From Rhizobium sp. R634 (GTDB taxonomy: Bacteria; Pseudomonadota; Alphaproteobacteria; Rhizobiales; Rhizobiaceae): 64,000 bases of DNA. The position numbers and the translations under genes are program-made. The stretch spans positions 1 to 64,000 of the forward strand of contig NZ_LOKW01000029.1 of NCBI RefSeq assembly GCF_002211305.1. The letters are read 5' to 3'. Below, one piece after another: positions 1-9,165 of this stretch; positions within the stretch are counted from its first letter, which is position 1; each line of letters starts with the position of its first letter. Under the pieces are notes generated by a model. The model saw only the letters and a program-made list of their open reading frames with translations, was not told where the DNA came from and made no database searches.

Positions 1-870
1 CGCCACCGTCGAGCGTGTCGTTGCCGGATCCGCCTGATATGGCGTTGGCCGAGGCATTGCCGGTGCCGGTGAAGGCAACCGTGCCCGTATAGGTCAGGTT
101 CTCGACATTGGCGAGTGCTGCCAGCGAGTAGCTGGCAAGTGCCGTCTCGATCGTGTCGGTGCCGGCACTTGCGGCTTCCGTCACCACGTCGCCTGTATTG
201 TCGACGATATAGATGTCATTGCCCGCTCCGCCGACCAGCGTGTCGGCGCCTGCGCCGCCGTCGAGGATGTCGTTGCCGGCGCCGCCGGTGATGACGTTGA
301 CCGCGGCATTGCCCGACCCGGTGAAGTCGCCCGTGCCGGTGAAGGTCAGGTTCTCGACATTGGCGAGCGACGCCAACGAATAGCTGTTCAGCACCGTCTT
401 GATCGTGTCGGTGCCGGCGCCGGCTGCTTCCACCACCACGTCGCCTGCGTTGTCGACGACATAGATGTCGTTGCCAGCCCCGCCTGTCAGCGTGTCCGCA
501 CCCGCTCCACCGTCGATCGTATCGGCGCCTGCCCCGCCGGTGATCGCGTTGGCCAGTTCGTTGCCGGTGCCGGCAAAGGCCGCCGTCCCGGTAGAGACGA
601 GGTTCTCGACATTGGCGCCAAGCGTGTAGGCGGCCAGCGCCGTCTTCACCGTGTCGGTGCCCTCGCCGGCATTCTCCGTCACCACATCGCCAGCATTGTC
701 GATGACATAGGTGTCGTCGCCCGTGCCGCCGACCATCGTATCGGCACCCGCTCCCCCGACAATCGTATCATTGCCGGCAAACGCCAGGATCAGGTCGTTT
801 CCAGCAGCGCCGTCTATCGTGTCGTCGCCGGTCCCGCCCGTCAAACTATCGTTGCCGGCTGTGCCGACAA
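1..870 (-). repeat. Tandem RTX calcium-binding repeat units of about 82-84 residues
   Basis: The 3' part of the giant gene consists of near-copies of one unit: GGAGADTLxGG, then GNDxYVVDNxGDVV, then GTDTI, then a VENLxxTGT strand segment. Corresponding points on the plus strand fall at about 209, 461 and 707, so successive units are 252 and 246 bases apart. This is the serralysin/RTX beta-roll pattern recognised by type I exporters. The array continues past the left edge of the window. Confidence 0.85.
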
Positions 871-3800
871 CGTCGATGCCATTCCCCGTCGTCGATGACA
901 GATAGGACTGATTGACCGCGAGAGCGACCGCGAAGTCAGCCTTGGTTGTGCCGGATCCAAGAGCGGAGGTCCAGAATGATGCTTCCGACGTGGTCGGCGT
1001 CCTGCCAAGAGCATTGACAAAGAACTGGTTGACGAGATCCGCTGTCGAAAGGCCGCCATAGAGGGTTGTGAAGGCGGAGGAGGAGAGAATGTCGTTGGCC
1101 ACCTGGAACTGGGTCTCGGTACCGCCGGTGATGGCGGTCGCCTTCGACGCCGCTTCGCTTGTCGATGGATCGCGGCCAAGCAGGACGCGATAAAGACGAT
1201 CGACGGTTTCGGTCGCCGCGGCCTTGTCGGTCGAATGCAGGTATTTGCCAGAGGTCACATTGGTCGTAATGTGGTCATCGCCGACGACCTGGTGTTCGGC
1301 GCTTTCGGAAATGGCGAGGACCAGCCCCGCTCGCGTAAGGCTGCCGGAACTCAGCTTGCCGAGCCATGTCTGCATTTCGCTGACGGATGCGTTCCGTCCA
1401 TAGGCATTTTGATAGAGCACTTCAACAAAGCCGACATTCGACAAGGTCCCGTAGTTCGACGTGAAGGCTGCGCTTCCGATGAGGTCGGTCGCAAGTTGCG
1501 TCGCGTTGAGGGCACCCTGGGTCAGGTAGGTCCCGAGCTGCTCGCGCTCGGAGTTCTGCATGTCGCGGTCGAAGACGACATCGTAGATCCGCTCCATCTG
1601 GGCCAAATCGAGGTTTTCCTCGGTCATTTCGATCTGCGCCGATCCGCTGAGACCACGCACATTCGACCAGGTGATGGTATCGATGCCATCGGGATCGATC
1701 CCGTGCCGGACATAGGCGGTGACCGAACCGGTTGTCGAAACCGCTTCCCAGCTATACGAGCCGTTCGCCTCGGCGGCGACCGATATGAATTCATCGCCGA
1801 GATCGGTCGGCGCGCTCGTTGGATCGGACGGCGTGTCCGGCGACAGGATCGTTACATCAGTGCTGCGCCCATCGTCATCGACGTTGATGACGAAACCGTC
1901 GGCTGAACTGTCCGCCGCGCCCGTGCGCCAGGACTTGCCTGTCGGATAGTCGAGCGACTGATAAGTGTTTCCTGCCGCATCGGTATTGAAGAGCTGGCTC
2001 TCGTCGATAACGCCATCACCATCGTGATCGAAGTCGGTGACGATCTCGAGGCCATCGGCGCTCGTGATGCGGACAAAGCCGCTTCGTTTGGTCCCGTCGC
2101 TGTAATAGGTCGTATTGGTCTCGACCAGCTCCCCGTTGGCGTCGACGGTCGTGGTGTCGATCTGTGATTCCGAGACACGTCCGGCTGAGTCGAGCTGAGA
2201 GAGCTGTGTCTTGCTCAGCCCATCGGCGCTCGTGGTGCTGGTCACCCTGTCGAGGACGGCAATACCATCGGGGGCGAGGTCGGTAATGGTCTCGGTACGG
2301 CTGCCGTCCGGGTTGAGAACGGTCACATCCGTTCGCCGGCGATCGACCACGCCGTCCCCGTCCGAATCGAAACTGTAATCCGTCTCCAGACCGCTCGCGC
2401 TGACCGACGTCGTCGAGCGATCCTTAAGAGTGCCGTCGGCATTGAAATTGGAGAGCGTCGTCGTCCTGACGCCATTGCCGGCCGTCACAGTCGTTTCGCT
2501 GTGATCGGCAACGCCGTCGCCATCGCTGTCGCGGCTCTCCGTATGCGACAGGCCGTCAGCGCTGTCTGCGGTCGTCTCCGAACGCAGCAGATGGCCGGTG
2601 ACCGTATTGAAAAGTTGGACAGTCTCCGTCTTGCTGCCGTCGACTTTCCGGATCGAGGTGTCGGTCTTTGCCGTTTTCGTTAGAAGGGTGGTCACGGTGT
2701 TCGTAATCAAGCCATCTGCTGAAACCGTCTGCACTTGCTGGTCGACCAATCCGGTGACACCAGAACCTGATATCGCGGTGCCGGCGCTGCTCGTCGTCGT
2801 CGTGCTGCCGTCGCTATTGTGGGCGGTAAGCGCGGTTGTGGCCCAGACGTGATTGCCGCTCCATTGCTGGGTGACGAGATCGCCGTTGGCGGAGGTGGTT
2901 TTGATGACCTGATCGATCACCTGGCCCGTCGTGTTCGTGTCCCGCAGCGTTTCCGTGCGCGAGCCGTCCGCGTTCAGGACCGTCCCGTCGAACATCGTCT
3001 CGCTGTAGGAATCGCTGTTGTCGGAATTGGTGAAATCGTTCTTGACGGTCTTCCTCAATCCATTGGCACTGATCGTGGTCGTCTTGATTTCATTGAAGGC
3101 GACCGGGTTATTGATGCCGTAGGTTTCGACGATCGTTACCTTGGAGCCGTCGGCGTTGACCGAGCTGACCGTCGTCTGGGCATTGGTCGGCGGAATGCCG
3201 TTCGACAGATCGCTGGTACTGCTTCTCCCATCGGCGCTCGCTGTCGTCAGCGTGTGGACGTATTTGAGGCGATTGACGCCGGCAACCCCGTCCTCAACAT
3301 CGAGAATACTGCCGTCCGCATTGCGCGTACCGACCTCCTGAACGGTCTTGTCGACGGAAGAATCGCTGCCGATATAGGTGTCGGTCGTCAGCGTCTGGCC
3401 ATCGGCGCTGATCGTCTTGACCGTCTTGCCTGTCTGCACGCTCCCGTCGCCGTTCGTCTGGGTGGCCGTGACGGTTGTAGATCCGTCGGCATTGGTCGCG
3501 CTCGAGGTCACCGACCGGCTGTCAAAATCGCCATCGCCATCGGCGTCCGTTGCTACGGTCTTGATCAGGCCGTCGGCAGACGTCGTCGTGACGACGCGCT
3601 TTTCGAGAACGGTCCCATCAGGACTGAAGGTCGAGACGCTGTCGACGGTGCTTCCGTCGGCAGAAACGGTGACGGACTCGACCGTGTCGAATCCTCCGTC
3701 ACCGTTCGCATCGGTTTTGATCGTCTTCGTCTTGCCGTCCGCCTGCTCTGTGGTGACGAGCCGGCTTCTGAGTGTCGCACCGGTGGCAATGGTGATGGTC

Positions 3801-6800
3801 TCGGTTGTCGATCCATCGGAATTGAGCGTTATTATGTCAGTGGTCGTCGTATCGATCTGGCCGTCGCCGTCGGCATCGACAGCCGTGACTTTGTCATAGC
3901 CGCTATGGCTTGTCGTAATGGTTGTTCGATCAATGAGGGTGGTACCATCCCCCGCATAGTCGGAAATGGTTTCGGCTTGCGATCCGTCGGCTGAAAAGGT
4001 CGTAAAGTCATCTGCGACGCGATCGAAGATCCCGTCCCCGTCGAGGTCCAGCTGGATGGCGGTACGCCGGCCGTTCGCGCTCGTTGTCGTGACCTGGCTG
4101 TCGGCGCGATTGGCAGTCGCAGTGCCGGTCCCGGCATAGTCCGAAACCGTCTCTACGCGGCTTCCGTCGGTATTGAGCTGCGTAACATCGATCGTGTGCT
4201 GATCGGCATCGCCGTCACCGTCGATGTCGGTCGTGACAAGCGAGGTCAGGCGATCGGCGCTTGTCGTCGTCACCGAAGACTGAAGAAGATGTTTGCCATC
4301 GGCGCTGTAGGTCGATGTCGCCGTCGTTTCGCTGCCGTCGGCGGCAGTGACCTGGGCCGTGACCTGTTCCGGACTGGAGAACTGGTCGAGATAGGTGCTG
4401 GTCGTGATGTTCAGATGATCGGCACTTGTTACCGTCACAGTCTTGCTGAGCTGCGTCGATGACGACCCCGCGGTGTCGATAACGGTACGGGTCTGTGACC
4501 CGTCGGCGTTGAGGACCGTCGTGTCCTGTTCCGAGATATCCTTTGCGGTGGAGGATCCGAGATATCGATCGACCGTCGTGCTTTTTCCATCAGCGCTGAC
4601 CGTTGTTACGGCCTTGCCAGTCTGGACGCTGTGCGCGCCGTTCCAGTTGATCAGCGTTGTGGTTGACGAGTTGTCGGCACCGATGACGATTGCCGTATCA
4701 GCCTGCTTGTCGAAATCGCCATCGCCGTCCTCGTCTGTGCGCACATTCTTCGACAACCCGTCGGCCGACGTCACCGTGACCGTCCGGTTCGACAGGATCG
4801 TTCCTGCCGGATTGAAGTCCGAAAGCGTATCCGTGATAGTCCCGTCACCGGCGACCGTGATGGTTTCGACGGAATCGTAGCCGCCATCGCCATTCGTGTC
4901 GGTCTCGATGGTCCTGGTACGGCCGTCAGCGCTCCAGGCGGTGACCGTGCGATCGCGCAGCGATAGACCAGCGTTGGTATCCGTAACGGTCTCGACACGG
5001 CTGCCATCGGCCGCAATCACCGTGCTGTCCTGGCTTTTCTCTTCGAAAGTGCCGTCGCCATCGGCATCGGTACTCGTGGAGCGCACCAGGGAATCGGCGC
5101 TCAACGCCGTCACTGTCTCGCTGAGCAGTGACCCATCCGCGCCGCGATTGACCTGTGTAGCCGTCGATGTGCCGTCGGCATTGACGACGATCACATTGGA
5201 AGCGCGCTGATCGGTCAGACTATCGCCGTCGAAGTCGGAGCTGATGGTCTTGCTTCGGCCATCGCCGCTCGTCACCGTTACCGTCTCGTCGATGCGGCTG
5301 CTGCTAACAGAACTCGTGCCTGCGTAGTCGCTGACATGTTCGGTCCGCGTGCCATCCCCCACGACGGAAATCATGTCGGCCGTGGTCGCGTCAACGATAC
5401 CGCGCCCGGTCGAATCCGAGCTCTTGGTCGTCGAAAGGCCATCGCCGCTGGTGATGGTTGTCGTCTGATCCCTTTCGGAACCGTCGGCGTTGAGGTCAGT
5501 GACCGTCACAGTGAGAGTGCCGTCCGCGGCGGTCGAATCCGTCTCCCGCTGCGTCGTGTGGCCGCCGCCAGTCTGATCCCTTGATATCGTAACAAGCTTT
5601 CCATCAACGCTGGTGACCGTCGTCGTGCTGTCGGTCAGGATCGTCCCGCCATTGCCGAAATCGGAAAGCGTTTCGGAACGGCTGCCGTCGCTTCCAATCG
5701 CCGTCACGTCAGTCTGTCGCTGATCGATGACGCCGTCGCCATCGGCGTCTATCGTCAGGGTGCGGTTCAACCCGTCCGCCGAAGTCACCAGGATGCGCTC
5801 GGACTGAAGGCTTCCATCAGTGCCGCTGACCTTCGTGTCGATGACCGTCGACCCGTCTGCGAGATGGGAGGTCGAGATTGACGTGATGACGCCGGTCTTG
5901 TCAAAGGCGAGCGAGACGTCCGCGGCCGTTCCGGTAGAGCCGTTCGCCCGCTGAAACGCCGCCGTGCCGCTGATCTTTGAGCCATCGGGCTGCTCCGTCG
6001 CCTGATTGTTCGAAATCAGATCGATCGACGTGATGCCGAGATCAGCAAGGCTTTTGAGCTGCTGCGTTCCATCGGCCTCTGTCACCACAACCTTGAAATC
6101 GGCAAAACGGCTGTCGCCGGCATCGAGCTTTCCGTTATGGTTGGTATCGAAGACATCGCGCAGCGCCTGCATGTCGGTAGTGGCGGTCGTGTCCCAAGCG
6201 GTAAAATCGATCTCGCTTTTTTGGTCGACCTTGCCGTCGCCGTTCGCGTCGATCGCAAGCACGCCGTCACCGGCCGCTGCCCAGGCCGTCAGGTGCTGCT
6301 TGCCGTCGCCGGCCATGTCCAAATAGGTGATCGACGAGGTCTGCTGTGTCAGCTTGATGCCGTTGCCGTCCAGGTCGAGGACGATCGGTTCGTCGTCCGG
6401 ACCCTGGTCATAATCATCTTCGCCGAGGCCATCGTCGACTTCCGGAAAGTTTCCGCCCTCGTCATAAGTTCGCGGCCCAACGTCGGGGTCTGGACTGTTG
6501 TAGGTGTATGTTCCGGTGTAAACGCCGCCTTGATAATCGTCTGACGAACCGGTCGAGTGAGTGCCACCACCGCTCGATGAAGATGAGGATTGCGACGGCC
6601 CGTCTGCTTCGTCACTCTGGTTGTCGTAGTCATGCGTTCCCTCGCCGCTCGAGAATGAATTGGAGCCGGAGGAACTTGAACTGCCGCTGTACGAGCCGCC
6701 GCTGCCCCAGTCGTCCTGATAGAAATAGTCCCAGGATTTCGGAGCGCTTGAGGTGCTAGTGAACCCGAAATTCCCGGGATCGGTAAAGTAGCTCGCGGAC

Positions 6801-7543
6801 GGATTCACGAGGTTCGCTGATGAAAGCGGCACTCCGCCAAGATACGTTGTTGCAAAAGGGGTCGTATCAAAGAGCGACACGTCCGCTGGCGATGGGCTGT
6901 TTAACTCGGCAAGCCTGTCGTCCTCGCCGGCGTTTGCGTCGTCGGGACCAAGCAGAACGTCTAGCGTAACAGCTGCCGGCAGACTCCCAATTACGCCAAT
7001 AACACCGAGCGTCCCTTCCGCAATTGAATTGTCGGCTATCGCGTCCAGTCCAATGCCTGCAGCGTTATCAATACCTGCAATAATGTTGCCTATTTTTTGG
7101 TAGGAGTACGAGTTATCCCAAAAAGCTTCATTTATGGAATTTGCAATGCTTCTGGCTTCTTCCAGAGAATCACCAATTGAATACCGAGCATTTGTGAATA
7201 GATCGCCGGAATACAAGGCGTCCTTCATTTCTTTCTGCAGCCCGGTGAAAGCGGAGCGTAGGTCAGGTAAATAGGATTCCAAATCTTCACCGAGACCTTT
7301 TACGAAGATTTCGGTCTTCTTACTGAGTGCCTCGAGAGGTTTGGTGTAGGATGCTAAATGTCCACCTGTATGAGGAGAGACATTCTCTTCGATGGCTTCC
7401 CATTGGGTTGTTGGGAGCTTCAGCAAGTTTTCTTCGTCGTTGACACCCATTTCTAGCTTCTCATACAAATCTCCGAAAAGCTTGAACGTGTTTTGTGTAA
7501 TGACGTGATGCACTGCCGTTGGGCCGGTGAAAGTCGAGACCAT
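1..7543 (-). CDS. Giant RTX-type secreted protein with N-terminal AHH/HNH-like nuclease signature (C-terminus beyond window)
   Basis: One frame stays open from the ATG at 7543 to the left edge, at least 2514 codons. An in-frame TAG at 7553-7555 fixes the N-terminus, and AGGA lies 8 bases before the ATG. Seen in order: residues 10-66 have A10-V-H12-H13, N39-LLKLP44 and H58-TGGH62...Y66, the layout of AHH/HNH-like polymorphic-toxin nucleases. Next come a helical and hydrophobic stretch (about 80-220), a Ser/Gly-rich linker (about 270-340), and LDLDGNGIKL at about 385 as in FrpC-type RTX proteins. About 1350 residues of SADG/NADG repeats with DxDGDGxxD loops follow (about 520-1880), then two DUF4214-like segments (about 1965-2005 and 2105-2140, the second with RVLLGRDP) and RTX repeats from about 2225. 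Two possible immunity genes and a type I exporter lie upstream on the same strand, so export by type I secretion is likely. Toxicity and nuclease activity are inferred. Confidence 0.85.
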   Translation of the reverse strand, partial: MVSTFTGPTAVHHVITQNTFKLFGDLYEKLEMGVNDEENLLKLPTTQWEAIEENVSPHTGGHLASYTKPLEALSKKTEIFVKGLGEDLESYLPDLRSAFTGLQKEMKDALYSGDLFTNARYSIGDSLEEARSIANSINEAFWDNSYSYQKIGNIIAGIDNAAGIGLDAIADNSIAEGTLGVIGVIGSLPAAVTLDVLLGPDDANAGEDDRLAELNSPSPADVSLFDTTPFATTYLGGVPLSSANLVNPSASYFTDPGNFGFTSTSSAPKSWDYFYQDDWGSGGSYSGSSSSSGSNSFSSGEGTHDYDNQSDEADGPSQSSSSSSGGGTHSTGSSDDYQGGVYTGTYTYNSPDPDVGPRTYDEGGNFPEVDDGLGEDDYDQGPDDEPIVLDLDGNGIKLTQQTSSITYLDMAGDGKQHLTAWAAAGDGVLAIDANGDGKVDQKSEIDFTAWDTTATTDMQALRDVFDTNHNGKLDAGDSRFADFKVVVTEADGTQQLKSLADLGITSIDLISNNQATEQPDGSKISGTAAFQRANGSTGTAADVSLAFDKTGVITSISTSHLADGSTVIDTKVSGTDGSLQSERILVTSADGLNRTLTIDADGDGVIDQRQTDVTAIGSDGSRSETLSDFGNGGTILTDSTTTVTSVDGKLVTISRDQTGGGHTTQRETDSTAADGTLTVTVTDLNADGSERDQTTTITSGDGLSTTKSSDSTGRGIVDATTADMISVVGDGTRTEHVSDYAGTSSVSSSRIDETVTVTSGDGRSKTISSDFDGDSLTDQRASNVIVVNADGTSTATQVNRGADGSLLSETVTALSADSLVRSTSTDADGDGTFEEKSQDSTVIAADGSRVETVTDTNAGLSLRDRTVTAWSADGRTRTIETDTNGDGGYDSVETITVAGDGTITDTLSDFNPAGTILSNRTVTVTSADGLSKNVRTDEDGDGDFDKQADTAIVIGADNSSTTTLINWNGAHSVQTGKAVTTVSADGKSTTVDRYLGSSTAKDISEQDTTVLNADGSQTRTVIDTAGSSSTQLSKTVTVTSADHLNITTSTYLDQFSSPEQVTAQVTAADGSETTATSTYSADGKHLLQSSVTTTSADRLTSLVTTDIDGDGDADQHTIDVTQLNTDGSRVETVSDYAGTGTATANRADSQVTTTSANGRRTAIQLDLDGDGIFDRVADDFTTFSADGSQAETISDYAGDGTTLIDRTTITTSHSGYDKVTAVDADGDGQIDTTTTDIITLNSDGSTTETITIATGATLRSRLVTTEQADGKTKTIKTDANGDGGFDTVESVTVSADGSTVDSVSTFSPDGTVLEKRVVTTTSADGLIKTVATDADGDGDFDSRSVTSSATNADGSTTVTATQTNGDGSVQTGKTVKTISADGQTLTTDTYIGSDSSVDKTVQEVGTRNADGSILDVEDGVAGVNRLKYVHTLTTASADGRSSTSDLSNGIPPTNAQTTVSSVNADGSKVTIVETYGINNPVAFNEIKTTTISANGLRKTVKNDFTNSDNSDSYSETMFDGTVLNADGSRTETLRDTNTTGQVIDQVIKTTSANGDLVTQQWSGNHVWATTALTAHNSDGSTTTTSSAGTAISGSGVTGLVDQQVQTVSADGLITNTVTTLLTKTAKTDTSIRKVDGSKTETVQLFNTVTGHLLRSETTADSADGLSHTESRDSDGDGVADHSETTVTAGNGVRTTTLSNFNADGTLKDRSTTSVSASGLETDYSFDSDGDGVVDRRRTDVTVLNPDGSRTETITDLAPDGIAVLDRVTSTTSADGLSKTQLSQLDSAGRVSESQIDTTTVDANGELVETNTTYYSDGTKRSGFVRITSADGLEIVTDFDHDGDGVIDESQLFNTDAAGNTYQSLDYPTGKSWRTGAADSSADGFVINVDDDGRSTDVTILSPDTPSDPTSAPTDLGDEFISVAAEANGSYSWEAVSTTGSVTAYVRHGIDPDGIDTITWSNVRGLSGSAQIEMTEENLDLAQMERIYDVVFDRDMQNSEREQLGTYLTQGALNATQLATDLIGSAAFTSNYGTLSNVGFVEVLYQNAYGRNASVSEMQTWLGKLSSGSLTRAGLVLAISESAEHQVVGDDHITTNVTSGKYLHSTDKAAATETVDRLYRVLLGRDPSTSEAASKATAITGGTETQFQVANDILSSSAFTTLYGGLSTADLVNQFFVNALGRTPTTSEASFWTSALGSGTTKADFAVALAVNQSYLSSTTGNGIDVVGTAGNDSLTGGTGDDTIDGAAGNDLILAFAGNDTIVGGAGADTMVGGTGDDTYVIDNAGDVVTENAGEGTDTVKTALAAYTLGANVENLVSTGTAAFAGTGNELANAITGGAGADTIDGGAGADTLTGGAGNDIYVVDNAGDVVVEAAGAGTDTIKTVLNSYSLASLANVENLTFTGTGDFTGSGNAAVNVITGGAGNDILDGGAGADTLVGGAGNDIYIVDNTGDVVTEAASAGTDTIETALASYSLAALANVENLTYTGTVAFTGTGNASANAISGGSGNDTLDGG
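1900..5990 (-). repeat. Long SADG / DxDGDGxxD repeat region of the giant RTX gene, with a 396-residue higher-order period
   Basis: The translated minus strand alternates two motifs every 25-30 residues: TSADGLxKTVxTDADGDGDFD and xNADGSxTETVxDxxxDGTxL. About 13 loops of the DxDGDGxxD or DxNGDGxxD kind are present, each able to hold calcium in an EF-hand-like way. A block at about 3.37-3.75 kb repeats at about 4.56-4.93 kb with an offset of 1188 bases (396 codons), measured at two anchor points. The region is probably a long extended stalk. I know no named family for the unit. Confidence 0.7.
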
Positions 7544-7570
7544 TTGAAAGTCCTACCGAAGTATTTGGGA

Positions 7571-8194
7571 TCAGCGCGTAATTTTTGAAAAGGATATTCC
7601 AGTTATATCATCGGCTTTACATCGAGCCCTGAATTGCTCGTCACAGAAGATCATCAGCCAAGATTCTACCAGCCTAAATACATGCGACTGCCTTACTATT
7701 TCAGGCTTGAAGGTAATTTTTGGCGGTTGGAGAGACGGAAAGAGATATTGACCGAAACGCGATACAGTGACATTCGATTGCTCCAGATCCACCGCTTCGG
7801 GAAAGGCTTTAGTGATAGTGCCTATCCACAATTCAGGGGCCTCGTCGCCATTGCGGAACTTGGTAACGCAAGGTCTAAAGTCGCAATCTCCTGGCGCCAG
7901 CTCTTCGAGCACGGTTTTCATTTTGCTCGAGATAAGAAAGAATCCATCTCTCATGTCGAAGTCGCGCGGACCACGGGCGAGACTTCGATCAAAGACGAAG
8001 TGAGGCGGTTCGAGATATTCCGGAAGTCGCCACGGTCCGTGCGGCAAGACATGTCTGCCGTCCGGCCAAGCCGTCACAGGCGAAATACCGCCTCCGTCGG
8101 CTTGTAACCGCTCGCGATTCACTAACTCCCAGCCGGTTCCTCGATCACTACGAGCAGTTCCGACTTCATAATAGGTAATAGCTTTAGATTTCAC
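7571..8194 (-). CDS. Probable immunity protein, Imm11/DUF1629-like
   Basis: About 207 residues from a GTG at 8194, which has GAGGG 7 bases upstream. A TTG at 8239 would overlap the preceding gene by 19 bases. The middle has GFFLISSKMKTVLEEL-APGDCDF and a WIGTITKAFPEAVDLEQS segment. The end has FRLVESWLMIFCDEQF followed by DDITGISF. This is the arrangement I associate with DUF1629/Imm11 immunity proteins. There is no signal peptide or membrane segment, so it should be cytosolic. It ends 27 bases before the start of the giant RTX gene and is probably co-transcribed with it. That fits protection of the producer against the N-terminal nuclease-like domain. Family assignment is by eye; the immunity role is inferred from it and from position. 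Confidence 0.6.
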   Translation of the reverse strand: MKSKAITYYEVGTARSDRGTGWELVNRERLQADGGGISPVTAWPDGRHVLPHGPWRLPEYLEPPHFVFDRSLARGPRDFDMRDGFFLISSKMKTVLEELAPGDCDFRPCVTKFRNGDEAPELWIGTITKAFPEAVDLEQSNVTVSRFGQYLFPSLQPPKITFKPEIVRQSHVFRLVESWLMIFCDEQFRARCKADDITGISFSKITR

Positions 8195-8220
8195 GATCTG
8201 ACCCTCGACAAAGACTGCCG

Positions 8221-8973
8221 TTACTGAAATCGTAGGCAATAAACATTTGTTTGATAGAAGAGTGACCGCTCGATACTCACCGGGACCTTTTGTGTCTTTG
8301 AAACGCCTACGGTGTGTCCGTCCCTTAGATCTGGGCGTGCTTGAATGAGATAGCCCGCGAAATCGAAAATGAACCCGTGAAGTTCACTGACCGAGCCGGG
8401 GTAACCTCGCGCTTCGACCTCCCTCACCCCGAAATCGGCCAGTCCTTTGGTCGATGCGAGAATGCTCGGCATAGGGAAAGCATTGTCTGCCTCCTTCGCA
8501 AAAAAACACGAAACAAAAAGTGGAACCGCAACTTGGCTGGTTTGCTTGAGAAGCGCTTGGGCTACCTTGCGTGGTAGAAGTGCCCCAGACGAGGGGTATG
8601 CCGATCCTATGGCGGAGCGTTCAGCTTCAAAAACTGCAGCAAGGATGCGCTGCAGTACCATGGCGCGAGGGATTGCATCGCCGCCGACCACGGTCACAAC
8701 CACATGTGATCGGTGGCGGCTAATCTCAGACCATGCGGTCGGCCAGAAGCGCGCGTTCCGAATTTCGGGATCGGCTTCCCGTATGGGTGCGGGAGCCTCA
8801 ATATGCATCACTGTACACAGCAACCCGTCTGCGACGAAAACGATCGGCGTTTCCCTCGCGCTCGCCGTTGCGTCCGTGCCGATATTGGTTGACGGAAAAG
8901 CATTCCGAAGCAGATGCAGGAGGTTTCCACTATCTGATAGCTTGCTCTCCGAGAGAAAAACGAGGGCCGCCAT
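8221..8973 (-). CDS. DUF4261 domain protein, possible second immunity or accessory protein
   Basis: About 250 residues from the ATG at 8973 (MAALVFLSES), which has AAGG 7 bases upstream; another ATG at 9012 adds 13 residues without a better ribosome site. The order matches DUF4261: HIEAPAPI near the start of the domain, HRSHVVVTVVGG, RAMVLQRILAAVFEAE, FADFGVREVEARGYPGSVSEL-like text (here LADFGVREVEARGYPG), then a hydrophobic FDFAGYLIQARPDLRDGHTVG. No signal peptide is seen. It precedes the Imm11-like gene and lies between the type I exporter genes and the RTX gene, so it may be a second immunity protein or an effector chaperone. The molecular function of DUF4261 is unknown to me. Base composition is clearly less GC-rich than in the exporter genes. 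Confidence 0.6.
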   Translation of the reverse strand: MAALVFLSESKLSDSGNLLHLLRNAFPSTNIGTDATASARETPIVFVADGLLCTVMHIEAPAPIREADPEIRNARFWPTAWSEISRHRSHVVVTVVGGDAIPRAMVLQRILAAVFEAERSAIGSAYPSSGALLPRKVAQALLKQTSQVAVPLFVSCFFAKEADNAFPMPSILASTKGLADFGVREVEARGYPGSVSELHGFIFDFAGYLIQARPDLRDGHTVGVSKTQKVPVSIERSLFYQTNVYCLRFQ

Positions 8974-9165
8974 GGCTGCACCTTTGTTCTCCTCCTGATT
9001 ACCGATAGGCATGTTTTCTAACCCCTTAAGTTTCCACGACGCCTGAACGCCGCTTGTAGTCCGCGCAGCAGCCTACCTCATAGGCCCGGCACTCAAAACC
9101 AATGCATTCATCTTCAGTGGACGGTCATTCGATTTTCCCAGTGACACTTCGAAAGACTTGCTCAC

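Noticed and set aside
1-870. Regularly spaced DNA repeats that could suggest a repeat array such as CRISPR
   Set aside because: The repeats are in frame, about 250 bases long, and encode RTX units; there are no short constant repeats with unique spacers.
2819-3994. Long plus-strand open frame (391 codons), and others at 1235-1906 and 3378-3899
   Set aside because: They lie antisense to the giant RTX gene and arise from its regular GC-rich repeat codons. The translations have no family features, while the minus strand is continuously open and meaningful.
8447-8998. Plus-strand open frames opposite the DUF4261 and Imm11-like genes
   Set aside because: No family motifs and no ribosome sites; the minus-strand products match known domain patterns.
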